This document shows positions 8,218 to 16,744 of a DNA stretch of 64,000 nt, piece by piece; position 1 is the first letter of the stretch; every line of letters begins with the position of its first letter. Source of the stretch: Desulfatitalea alkaliphila (lineage in GTDB: Bacteria; Desulfobacterota; Desulfobacteria; Desulfobacterales; Desulfosarcinaceae); contig NZ_JALJRB010000016.1 in assembly GCF_022968795.1 (NCBI RefSeq), positions 47,265 to 111,264 of the forward strand. Reading direction: 5' to 3'. The position numbers and the translations under genes are program-made. The notes under the pieces are model-generated. The model was given only the letters and a program-made list of their open reading frames with translations, did not search any database and was not told where the DNA came from.

Positions 8218-8907
8218 TTATGGCGTTTCGCTGAACAGCACCAGGGCATGGGGGTCGGCGATCACGATGCGTTCCCGGCCGGACCGGATCCAGCCCTTTT
8301 TTTCCCAGCCGCTGAGGGTGCGGCTGGCGGTGTATAGGGTCGTACCGCTGTAGTCGGCCAGCTCCTGGCGGCTCAGGGGCAGATCGATGGTTACGCCGCC
8401 GGTGGTGTGGCGGCCGGCGTGCTGCATGATGCGCAGCAGGGCCCGGGCGATGCGCCGCTCCACTTGCTCGGTGCGCAGCTCGAGGTAGCGTGTCTGGATC
8501 TCTTCCAGGCGATCCAGGGCCATGCGCAGCAGATTGCGCGCCAGGCGCGGGTGGCGGTCGAGCAGATGTTCCAGGGCGGCCTTGTCCCAGGCGGCCGTGC
8601 GGGTGTCCGCCACGGCGCGGGCGGTAAGGGGGTAGGTGCGGTCCTTGAACAACGCCAGGGCGGCGGTGGTTTCCCCCGGGCCGACATAACGAATGAGGGC
8701 CTCCTTGCCTTGTTCGTGCAGTTGGCTCAGCTTGAGCCGTCCCTCGATGACCATGAAGCAGCGCCGGGCCGGGTCGCCCTGGCGGAAAAGGGTTTGGCCC
8801 GCCGGGCACCGCATCATGCGGGCGCATTGCAGGATGGCATCGATATCGTGTTGCGCGATGTCCGCAAACAGGGGAGACGGTAAGGTGGCGGCAGCTACCG
8901 GGGCCAT
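8218..8907 (-). CDS. Crp/Fnr family transcriptional regulator
   Basis: A 229-residue regulator with an N-terminal cyclic-nucleotide-like beta-roll (PAGQTLFRQGDPARRCFMVI, then GRLKL), a dimerisation helix, and a winged HTH (LSRQELADYSGTTLYTASRT). There is no N-terminal Cys cluster of the FNR type, so it is not an Fe-S FNR. It could bind heme, as reported for HcpR/DNR-type regulators, or another ligand. The recognition helix lacks the Glu that reads TTGAN or TGTGA in FNR and CRP (FNR has ETISR; here YTASR), so its DNA site cannot be assumed. It heads the DHOD-like / DUF1858 / hcp / rubredoxin / fprA run and probably controls it. Confidence 0.88.
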   Translation of the reverse strand: MAPVAAATLPSPLFADIAQHDIDAILQCARMMRCPAGQTLFRQGDPARRCFMVIEGRLKLSQLHEQGKEALIRYVGPGETTAALALFKDRTYPLTARAVADTRTAAWDKAALEHLLDRHPRLARNLLRMALDRLEEIQTRYLELRTEQVERRIARALLRIMQHAGRHTTGGVTIDLPLSRQELADYSGTTLYTASRTLSGWEKKGWIRSGRERIVIADPHALVLFSETP

Positions 8908-8983
8908 GTTGCGCCTTTGCTGAGGGTGGGCGGGGTGCCCCGGCCGGCCAGGTGCCGTTTGGGGGCGTGTTTGTCTATGCTCT

Positions 8984-9012
8984 ATTTGAGCTGTCTGCCG
9001 TCAGGTTGTCAA
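8984..9012 (-). promoter_or_regulatory. possible sigma-70 promoter of the crp-hcp-fprA run
   Basis: On the minus strand TTGACA (9012-9007) is followed after 17 bases by TCAAAT (8989-8984). The -35 is a perfect match and the -10 agrees in four of six positions. Transcription would begin near 8977, about 70 bases before the crp start. No symmetrical Crp/Fnr box overlaps it. Confidence 0.4.
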
Positions 9013-9102
9013 GAGAGGGATTCAGGCGGGCGGACGGTCCGGTGCCGTAGCCGGCGCGATGATCGAGGTGCCATGGCGCGGCGGGCCGGAATTCGGAAAG
9101 GC

Positions 9103-9135
9103 GGCGGCGCCTTGCCCGTGAGGCAAGGCGCCGCC
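9103..9135. terminator. strong GC hairpin at the 3' end of the glp transport operon
   Basis: A perfect 14-bp stem, GGCGGCGCCTTGCC / GGCAAGGCGCCGCC, encloses a 5-base loop. It lies 46 bases beyond the glpV stop codon. In the minus direction it is followed by GCCTTTCCG, so the T-tract is short; it may work as a terminator or as a 3' mRNA-protecting structure. Confidence 0.55.
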
Positions 9136-9181
9136 GGATTTGTTGCGGGTCATCACCAAGCCCGGCTAAATAGGTTGATGG

Positions 9182-10915
9182 CTATTTGGCACGACCTTCG
9201 CGCCAGGCCTGGATCAGCTTGTCGTAGTCCACGGTTTCGCCCTTGGGCTTTTCGTTCTGCAGTTTGGGCTTGGGGGAGCCGGGCTGTTTGAACCAGTAGT
9301 CCGCATCCCGCTCGGGGTTCAGTTTGGGGCCGCATTCGCCTTGGGTCTTGGACCGGGCGATGCGCTCCATGACCCGATCCATCTCGTTGGCCAGGTTGTC
9401 CATGGCCGTGTCCACGGTCACTTCGCCGGAAACCGCCTCACCGATGTTTTGCCACCAGAGCTGGGCCAGTTTGGGATAGTCCGGCACGTTGACCCCGGTG
9501 GGGGTCCAGGCCACGCGGGCCGGGCTGCGGTAGAACTCCACCAGGCCGCCCAGTTTGGGTGCCCGTTCGGTGAACGAGGCGTGGCGGATGTCACTGTCGC
9601 GGATGGGGGTCAGGCCCACATGGGCCTTTTTCAAAGAGGTGGTTTTGGCCACGCAGAACTGGGCGAAAAGCCAGGCGGCCTTGCGCCGTTCCAGGGGGGT
9701 GCTCTTCATGAAGGTCCACGAGCCGCAGTCCTGGTAGCCCAGTTTCATCCCTTCTTCCCAATAGGGGCCGTGGGGCGAGGGCGCCATGCGCCATTTGGGC
9801 GTGCCGTCTGCGTTGACCGTGGGGCCGGGTTCCACCATGTTGGGTAGAAACGAGGTGTACCAGAAGATCTGCTGCGCCACGCTGCCGCCGGCCAGAAAGG
9901 GCAGGTAGGTGTAAAAGTCCATGCCCAGGCTGCCGGGCGGCGCGTATTTACGCAGCCACTCCATGTACTTACGCAAGGCGTACTTGGCGGCCGGACCGTT
10001 GGCCGCGCCGCCGCGCGCCACGGTGGCGCCCACCGGGACGCATCCTTCCATGCGGATGCCCCATTCATCAACGGGCAGGCCGTTGGGGATGCCCACATCG
10101 CCGGCGCCTGCCATGGAGAGCCAGGCGTCGGTGAAGCGCCATCCCAAATCGGGGGCTTTCTTGCCGTAGTCGTTGTGGCCGAAAATCGCCTTGCCGTCGA
10201 TTTCGCGCACGTGTTCGCTGAAGAATTCGGCGATGTCCTCGTAGGCCGACCAGTTGACCGGTACCCCCAATTCATAGCCGTAGATCTCCTTGAACTGCTT
10301 CTTGAAATCCTCCCGGCTGAACCAGTCGTAACGGAACCAATAGAGGTTGGCGAACTGCTGGTCGGGCAGCTGGTAGATTTTGCCGTCGGGTCCGGTGGTG
10401 AAGGATATGCCCATGAAGTCGTCGATGTCCAGTGTGGGCAGGGTCACGTCCTTTCCCTCGCCCTCCATGAAATCGGACAGGGGGACCACATAACCGTAGC
10501 GCGCATGGGTGCCGATCAGGTCGGAGTCGTTGATCCAGCCGTCGTAGATGTTTTGCCCCGACGCCCACTGGGTTTGCAGCTTTTCGATGACGTCCCCTTC
10601 CTGGATCAAGTCGAAGGAGATTTTGATGCCGGTGATCTCCTCGAAGGCCTTGGCCAGCACCTTGGCTTCGTATTCGTGGGTCGGGATGGTTTCGGAAACC
10701 ACCTTGATGTTCATGCCCTTGTAGGGCTTGGCGGCGTTGATGAACCACTCCATCTCCTTGAGTTGTTCCTCCTTGGTCAGGGTCGACGGCTGGAACTCCG
10801 TTTCGACCCACCGCTTGGCGGCCGCCATGTCCGCCGCGACCGGAGCGGCCGCCAGGGCGAGAATGAACGTCGCCGCAATGACGAGGGGCAGTGTCTTTTT
10901 CAATCGGACTCTCAT
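9182..10915 (-). CDS. glpV: glycerol ABC transporter, periplasmic substrate-binding protein
   Basis: A 577-residue exported solute-binding protein. The signal peptide is MRVRLKKTLPLVIAATFILA followed by LAAAPVAADMA. The mature part is a carbohydrate-type binding fold with motifs seen in the GlpV group (WINDSDLIGTHARYGYVVPL, DQQFANLYWFRYDWF, and a C-terminal GECGPKLNPERDADYW). The start at 10915 has a textbook AAAGGAGGT; the frame is open 60 codons further upstream but without such a site. It is the last gene of glpSTPQUV and is separated from glpU by about 200 bases, which may allow the extra binding-protein expression usual for such systems. Confidence 0.88.
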   Translation of the reverse strand: MRVRLKKTLPLVIAATFILALAAAPVAADMAAAKRWVETEFQPSTLTKEEQLKEMEWFINAAKPYKGMNIKVVSETIPTHEYEAKVLAKAFEEITGIKISFDLIQEGDVIEKLQTQWASGQNIYDGWINDSDLIGTHARYGYVVPLSDFMEGEGKDVTLPTLDIDDFMGISFTTGPDGKIYQLPDQQFANLYWFRYDWFSREDFKKQFKEIYGYELGVPVNWSAYEDIAEFFSEHVREIDGKAIFGHNDYGKKAPDLGWRFTDAWLSMAGAGDVGIPNGLPVDEWGIRMEGCVPVGATVARGGAANGPAAKYALRKYMEWLRKYAPPGSLGMDFYTYLPFLAGGSVAQQIFWYTSFLPNMVEPGPTVNADGTPKWRMAPSPHGPYWEEGMKLGYQDCGSWTFMKSTPLERRKAAWLFAQFCVAKTTSLKKAHVGLTPIRDSDIRHASFTERAPKLGGLVEFYRSPARVAWTPTGVNVPDYPKLAQLWWQNIGEAVSGEVTVDTAMDNLANEMDRVMERIARSKTQGECGPKLNPERDADYWFKQPGSPKPKLQNEKPKGETVDYDKLIQAWREGRAK

Positions 10916-11117
10916 GGGGAACCTCCTTTGCGCCTTCAGGGGTGGGATGGGCATGACGGACGGGGTTCGCCGGCGTGAAGGCAGGGGCGTCGGGCGATTG
11001 TCGGCCGTCCGGATCGGGTGGCAGTGCCGGGAGCTGACGCACCGGCGGCTGTTTTCCTCCTTGGGCAAATGCATTGCATCGACTTGGTGGTGCATCGGGT
11101 GTTTTGGGCGGTGGCTG

Positions 11118-11396
11118 TCAACCCCACCGCATTACGGTGAAAACCCATACTGCCGATACAGGCAGTGCAATCCACAAATTCAAATCCGTGAAGCCGATCC
11201 AGACCAGATGAATGTAGGCGGTGCCCAGCAAACCGACGAAAAAGCGCGTTCCCCGGGTGGTGGGGATTCTCAGAAAACCACGGCGTACCAGGGTGGGCGA
11301 TACCAACTCCCAAACGAGCATACCCATGATCAGCAGAAAGATGACGATGAAAAAGATGGCCGTAGGGACCGTCCAGTACATCCACTCGAGACCCAT
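11118..11396 (-). CDS. glpU: DUF2160 small membrane protein (GlpU) of the glycerol importer
   Basis: A 92-residue protein with three likely membrane segments (TAIFFIVIFLLIMGMLVW, FVGLLGTAYIHLVWIGF, LWIALPVSAVWVFTV). It matches the DUF2160 pattern, including the MGLEWMYWTVPTAIFF start and the RRGFLRIPTTRGTRFFVGLL loop. In rhizobial glycerol import operons the same small gene (glpU) sits between the permeases and the binding protein, exactly as here. Its function is unknown; an accessory transporter subunit is the simplest idea. The ATG at 11396 follows a GGAGG and lies 12 bases after glpQ. Confidence 0.85.
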   Translation of the reverse strand: MGLEWMYWTVPTAIFFIVIFLLIMGMLVWELVSPTLVRRGFLRIPTTRGTRFFVGLLGTAYIHLVWIGFTDLNLWIALPVSAVWVFTVMRWG

Positions 11397-11408
11397 TTTA
11401 ACGCCTCC

Positions 11409-12208
<800 letters not shown>

Positions 12209-12212
<4 letters not shown>

Positions 12213-13096
12213 GATATCTTTTCTCCTCTGCCGACGTTGAGCAGGGCCTGGTAAAAGATGAAACAGAACAACAGCACGATGAGAAAGTAGATCAGGGAGA
12301 AGGCGGCCGCCGGCCCCAAGTCGAACTGGCCGGTGGCCAGCTTGACCAGGTAGATGGACAGGAAGGTGGTGGTGTTGCCCGGCCCGCCGCCGGTCAGGGC
12401 AAAGGGTTCGGCGTAGATCAGGAAGCTGTCCATCCAGCGCAGCAGCACGGCGATGGTCAGCACGCCGCGCATTTTGGGCAGTTGGATGTAGCGAAACACC
12501 GCCCAGGCCGAGGCCCCGTCGATGCGGGCCGCCTGGTAGTAGGCTTCCGGTATGGCCCGCAACCCGGCATAACAAAGCAGGGCCACCAAGGGGGTCCAGT
12601 GCCACACCTCCATGGCCATCAGGGTGATCCAGGCGTACAGGGGGCGGGCCGTGTGGTCGAAGGGCACTTGCAGCAAGTCGAGGCTGTTGATCCAAACGCC
12701 GAACAGGCCGATGTCGGGGCGGGTGAAGATGATCCAGATGGTGCCGATCACGTTCCAGGGGATCAGCAGCGGTATGGCCAGGGTCACCAGACTGGCCGAC
12801 ACGCCCCACCCCTTTTTGGGCATGGCCAGGGCGATGAGGATGCCCAGGGGAATTTCAATCAGCAGCACCAGTCCGGAAAAAATGAACTGCCGCCACAGGG
12901 CATCGTGCAGCCGTTTGTCGGTCAGCATCTCTTCGTACCACTCGGTGCCCACGAAGACGGCGTTGCCCGGTCCGAAGATGTCCTGGATCGAATAGTTGAC
13001 CACGGTCATCAACGGGATGATGGCGCTGAAGGCCACCACTACGAAGACCGGCAGCACCAGATACCACGCCCGATTGTCTTCCCACTTTTCCATCAT
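12209..13096 (-). CDS. glpP: glycerol ABC transporter permease GlpP
   Basis: A 295-residue MalF-type permease. It begins MMEKWEDNRAWYLVLPVFVV with six membrane spans and an EAA loop AIPEAYYQAARIDGASAWAVF. The start at 13096 shares one base with the glpT stop (TGATG); a start further upstream inside glpT is possible but would add only 13 basic residues. The second Met at 13093 is an alternative. It is the partner of GlpQ. Confidence 0.9.
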
Positions 13097-14181
13097 CAGC
13101 CCACCAGCCTTTCGTCGGCGAACAGTCGGGTCCATTGGGGTGGAAAGCGCAGCCAGGCTTTTTCCCCAGGTACCGGGTGGGTCTCGGGAATCCGGGCCAC
13201 CACCGTTTGACCGTCCAATGCCGTGGTGACGATCTTGGCGTCGCCCTGATCTTCGATGAGCCGGACCGCCACCGGTACGCCGCCGCTGACCTGCCGGCTG
13301 TGCACTTCCAGGTGCATGGGGCGGATGCCCAATTCCAGTTTGCCTCTGGCCCGGCGGCCTGCTTCGGCCGTTTCGGAATCCAGGGGAATGACGGCGCCGT
13401 TGACATGGGCCGTGTCGCCTTCCAGCCGGCAGGCGAGGAAGTTCATCCCGGGGCTGCCGATGAAGTAGCCGACGAATTTGTGTCTGGGTTGCTCGTAAAG
13501 CGCCTCGGGCGTGCCCACCTGGACCACTTCGCCTTCATACATGACCACGATGGTGTCGGCGAAGGTCATGGCCTCCACCTGATCGTGGGTCACATAGACC
13601 ATGGTGGTGCGGGACCGTTCGTGGATCTCCTTGAGTTTGCGGCGCAATTGCCATTTGAGGTGGGGGTCGATGACCGTCAGCGGCTCGTCGAACAAAATGG
13701 CGGCCACATCATCGCGCACCAGGCCCCGCCCCAGGGAGATTTTCTGCTTGGCGTCGGCGCTCAGGCCCGCCGCCTTTTTGTTGATCACGCCCGTCAGATC
13801 CAGCATGTCCGCCACCTCCTTGACCCGGTGGCGGATCCGGTCGGGGGCGACGCCGCGGTTGCGCAGGGGAAAGGCCAGGTTTTCGGCCACGGTCATGGTG
13901 TCGTAAAGCACGGGGAACTGGAAGACCTGGGCGATGTTGCGCCGTTCCGGGGCCATGGCGGTCACATCCCGACCGTCGTAAAGGACTTTTCCCTGGCTCG
14001 GTACCAGCAAGCCCGAAATGATGTTGAGCATGGTGGTCTTGCCGCAACCGGATGGTCCCAACAGGGCGTAGGCCCCGCCGTCTTCCCAGGTGATGTGGAT
14101 TCGCTTCAAGGCATAGTCTTGCAGCGACTGGGTGCGGGGAGCATAGCTGTGGGCCACCTCCTCCAGGTCGATCCGCGCCAT
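13096..14181 (-). CDS. glpT: glycerol ABC transporter ATP-binding protein GlpT
   Basis: A 361-residue ATPase of the MalK/UgpC type: Walker A GPSGCGKTT, Q-loop QVFQFPVLYD, Walker B ILFDEP, H-loop YVTHD, and a C-terminal regulatory OB-like domain. The ABC signature, normally LSGGQ, is LSADAKQKISLG here, a degenerate form that I recall from this glycerol-importer group. The importer would therefore use two different ATPases, GlpS and GlpT, each with one unusual motif. It lies between glpS (30 bases) and glpP (one-base overlap). Confidence 0.9.
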   Translation of the reverse strand: MARIDLEEVAHSYAPRTQSLQDYALKRIHITWEDGGAYALLGPSGCGKTTMLNIISGLLVPSQGKVLYDGRDVTAMAPERRNIAQVFQFPVLYDTMTVAENLAFPLRNRGVAPDRIRHRVKEVADMLDLTGVINKKAAGLSADAKQKISLGRGLVRDDVAAILFDEPLTVIDPHLKWQLRRKLKEIHERSRTTMVYVTHDQVEAMTFADTIVVMYEGEVVQVGTPEALYEQPRHKFVGYFIGSPGMNFLACRLEGDTAHVNGAVIPLDSETAEAGRRARGKLELGIRPMHLEVHSRQVSGGVPVAVRLIEDQGDAKIVTTALDGQTVVARIPETHPVPGEKAWLRFPPQWTRLFADERLVG

Positions 14182-14211
14182 GGAAGCACTCTCCTCGGTT
14201 TCGCGGTGCCC

Positions 14212-15300
14212 TCAGACCCGGCAGGCTTCACCGGGGGCGGCTGCCAGACGGCCCGCCGCGTCGAACACGAAAAATTGGCAGGGGTTGACGTAGACCGGCA
14301 CCTCCCGCCCGATTTTCAATTGCTGCACGCCATTGTGCTGGATGACCAGCCGGTGGCCGTCGTAGACCACATGAATGAATGTTTCCGACCCATTGATTTC
14401 ACTCAGCTCCACTACGGCGCGCAACTGAATGTCGTCGGCGCCGGACGGTGCGATGCACAGATGGTTGCATCGCACGCCGAAGGTGTAGTCGCTCTCCGCC
14501 AGACCCTGCATATGCTGTTGCAACGGCATGTGAATGTCTTTGCCGAGATGCGCCCGTCCCTGGTGCACCTTGCCCGGCAGAAAGTTGATCGGCGGGTCGG
14601 AGAAAATCTCCGCCACCCGGGTGGTGGCCGGTCGGCGATAGACTTGGGCCGTGGGCCCGACTTGCAGCATGCGTCCTTCGTCCAGCACCACGATGTCCCC
14701 GCCGAGCATCAGCGCTTCGGCCGGTTCGGTGGTGGTGTAGACCACGATGGCATCCCGCTGCTGGAAAATCTGTTGCAGCTCGACCCGCAACTCTTCGCGC
14801 AGCTTGTAGTCCAGGTTGACCAGCGGCTCGTCGAGCAGCAGCAGTCGGCTCTCCTTGACCAGCGCCCTGGCGATGGCCGTGCGTTGCTGCTGGCCGCCGG
14901 ACAGTTCCGAGGGCAGGCGGTCGAGCAGATTGTCGATGTGCAGCATGGCCGCCGTGCGGCGCACCCTGGTGTCGATCTCCGTTTTGGGTATGCCGGCCAG
15001 CTTGAGGGGCGAGGCGATGTTGTCGTAGACGGTCAGGGAGGGGTAGTTGATGAACTGCTGGTACACCATGGCCACGCTGCGTTTGCGCACGGTCACTTTG
15101 GTGACGTCCCGGCCGTCTTCCAGCACACGACCGTGGGTCGGTTTGTCCAGACCCGCCATCAAACGCAGCAGGGAGGTTTTGCCGGCCAGGGTGCGGCCTA
15201 GGATGACGGTGCGCGAACCCGTGGCGAGTTCGAGCTGGATGTCCTTTAAATGGATTTCACGGCCGACGATTTTGTCGACCCCTTCAAGCAGCAGCCCCAT
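14212..15300 (-). CDS. glpS: glycerol ABC transporter ATP-binding protein GlpS
   Basis: A 362-residue ATPase, the first gene of the transport operon. The ABC signature LSGGQQQR, Walker B LLLDEPLVNLD and a C-terminal regulatory domain are normal. Walker A is GRTLAGKTS instead of GxxGxGKS/T, keeping the Lys but losing the middle Gly. Here the odd Walker A is in one ATPase and the odd signature in the other (GlpT). In the heterodimer this could leave one fully competent nucleotide site. It is controlled by the region 15301-15654, which holds paired operator-like repeats. Confidence 0.9.
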   Translation of the reverse strand: MGLLLEGVDKIVGREIHLKDIQLELATGSRTVILGRTLAGKTSLLRLMAGLDKPTHGRVLEDGRDVTKVTVRKRSVAMVYQQFINYPSLTVYDNIASPLKLAGIPKTEIDTRVRRTAAMLHIDNLLDRLPSELSGGQQQRTAIARALVKESRLLLLDEPLVNLDYKLREELRVELQQIFQQRDAIVVYTTTEPAEALMLGGDIVVLDEGRMLQVGPTAQVYRRPATTRVAEIFSDPPINFLPGKVHQGRAHLGKDIHMPLQQHMQGLAESDYTFGVRCNHLCIAPSGADDIQLRAVVELSEINGSETFIHVVYDGHRLVIQHNGVQQLKIGREVPVYVNPCQFFVFDAAGRLAAAPGEACRV

Positions 15301-15537
15301 TGCCGGCTCCCCGATCCGATTCTACCGCAAGGCGGCATTTCATCCCGTTCGTATCCGGTGGTGCGGGTGTGGTGGCACTTTTGCCGTAGTGCTTGGAAAG
15401 AATGGGCCGATGGTCCTGCGAAAAGGAAAACCACGCATTTCGGATTTTGTTGATCCTGTCATCTGCTACCCGCTTGAAAGCGGAGCGTGGCGCTATGTCG
15501 ATACTCGCCTTTTACGACGCCATCTTAAACCATGATC

Positions 15538-15543
15538 ATTTTA
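15538..15543 (-). promoter_or_regulatory. possible -10 element of glpS operon
   Basis: On the minus strand TAAAAT (five of six to consensus), preceded by TTGCGA at a long 19-base spacing. The -35 region coincides with the first GlpR-like repeat (15561-15575), as expected for a repressed promoter. The leader to glpS would be about 230 bases, with no gene seen in it. Weak on its own. Confidence 0.3.
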
Positions 15544-15560
15544 TATCAACCCCATTTCTG

Positions 15561-15596
15561 TTTCGCAAGTGAAAAATTGTCTTTCGAAGATGAAAA
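15561..15596. promoter_or_regulatory. two tandem GlpR operator candidates (TTTC-N6-GAAA)
   Basis: TTTCGCAAGTGAAAA (15561-15575) and TTTCGAAGATGAAAA (15582-15596) are direct repeats 21 bases apart, two helical turns. Each is itself an inverted repeat TTTC-N6-GAAA. A third version sits at 16558-16571 in the glpR-glpA region. Regulators of the DeoR/GlpR family are known to bind repeated TTTCG/CGAAA-like sites, so these are the likely operators for the glp transport operon. Confidence 0.55.
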
Positions 15597-15654
15597 TCAG
15601 GGTCAAGGTTGTATTGGCTGAATACCAATGCGCAGCGGCCGCTTTGGCCCACTG

Positions 15655-16500
15655 TCAGGCCACGATCAAGCGCACTTCGGCGGCGGTCATGATTTCCACC
15701 AGGCTGCCGGGCGGCTGTCGGTCGGTGAAGAGGGTGTGGATTTCGGCGATGCTGCCCAGACGCACCATGGCGTTGCGGCCGAACTTGGTGTGATCGGCCG
15801 CCAGAAAGACTTTGCGCGAATTGTCGATGATGGCGCGCGCCGCGCGCACTTCGCGGTAATCGAAGTCGAGCAGGGTGCCGTCCAGATCGATGCCGCTGAT
15901 ACCGATGATGCCGAAATCCACTTTGAACTGCTGGATGAAGTCGATGGTGGCCTCGCCGATCAGGCCGCCGTCCCGGTGCCGCAACAGACCGCCGGCGACG
16001 ATCAGTTCGAAATTTTCGTTGGCGGAAAGGATGTTGGCCACGTTCAGGTTGTTGGTGATGATCCGCAGCCGTTTGTGGTGCACCAAGGCCTGGGCGATGG
16101 CCTCGGTGGTGGTGCCGATGTTGATGAAGAGGGATGCATGGTCCGGGATCTGCTCGGCCACCCGTGCGGCGATCTGCCGCTTTTCTTGAAAGCAGATGAT
16201 TTTGCGTTCCTTGTAGGCCACATTTTCCGTGCTCGAAGCGATGCCGGCACCGCCATGAAAGCGTTGGATCTCGCCCGCCTCGCTCAAGGCATTGATGTCC
16301 CGGCGAATGGTCTGGGGGGTGACCTGGAATTGGTTCGCCAGGCCTTCGATGGTCATGAAGCCGCTGGCTTGCACCAGTTGCTTGATGCGGGTGTGGCGTT
16401 CGTTGGGCGTCAGGCGGCCGGATCGTTGTGCAAGATGGTCCGGCGTCCGGGCCGGCGCCTGATCGGGATCATGGGGAGGGGCATCGGTACGGTGGGTCAT
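15655..16500 (-). CDS. glpR: DeoR-family repressor GlpR
   Basis: A 281-residue DeoR-type regulator. The N-terminal winged HTH is at about residues 34-85 (GFMTIEGLANQFQVTPQTIR, then RDINALSEAGEIQRFHGGA). The sugar-phosphate-binding domain has the family blocks NIGTTTEAIAQAL, NNLNVANIL and FLAADHTKFGR. It carries about 28 extra Pro/His/Asp-rich residues at the N-terminus, so a later start is possible. GlpR is known to repress glycerol genes and to be released by glycerol 3-phosphate. It sits between the transport genes and the divergent glpA, next to operator-like repeats. Confidence 0.9.
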   Translation of the reverse strand: MTHRTDAPPHDPDQAPARTPDHLAQRSGRLTPNERHTRIKQLVQASGFMTIEGLANQFQVTPQTIRRDINALSEAGEIQRFHGGAGIASSTENVAYKERKIICFQEKRQIAARVAEQIPDHASLFINIGTTTEAIAQALVHHKRLRIITNNLNVANILSANENFELIVAGGLLRHRDGGLIGEATIDFIQQFKVDFGIIGISGIDLDGTLLDFDYREVRAARAIIDNSRKVFLAADHTKFGRNAMVRLGSIAEIHTLFTDRQPPGSLVEIMTAAEVRLIVA

Positions 16501-16555
16501 CGGGCCTCCGTTGGTTTGGCGAGACGATATTCGATGTGTAATATTATGAAAATAA

Positions 16556-16575
16556 AACTTTCAATAATGAACATT
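16556..16575. promoter_or_regulatory. GlpR operator candidate in the divergent glpR-glpA region
   Basis: AACTTTCAATAATGAACATT agrees with the E. coli GlpR operator consensus (WATGTTCGWT-AWCGAACATW) at 16 of 20 positions. It contains TTTC-N6-GAAC, like the pair at 15561-15596. A half-site CATGTTCGCC lies at 16636-16645. The region is AT-rich in contrast to its surroundings, as usual for a divergent promoter region. Confidence 0.5.
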
Positions 16576-16744
16576 TTCGAGGTGACAGTTGTGCATAAAT
16601 TTGCTAAATATTCAATATGCGTTTGCATGTGGGTGCATGTTCGCCAATGTCAAAGAAGTAACATCCGGACGGTTCATTCACAAGCATAAACCCCCGGCGC
16701 GGGCCCTTGGCGCAAATTGATCCTGAAAGAAGGGCGATATTGCG

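Noticed and set aside
12213..12809. Upstream extension of glpQ inside glpP
   Set aside because: No hydrophobic or permease features in that part; the ATGA overlap start is standard.
13135..15201. 688-codon plus-strand frame opposite glpT and glpS
   Set aside because: Antisense of two clear ABC ATPases; no motif of its own.
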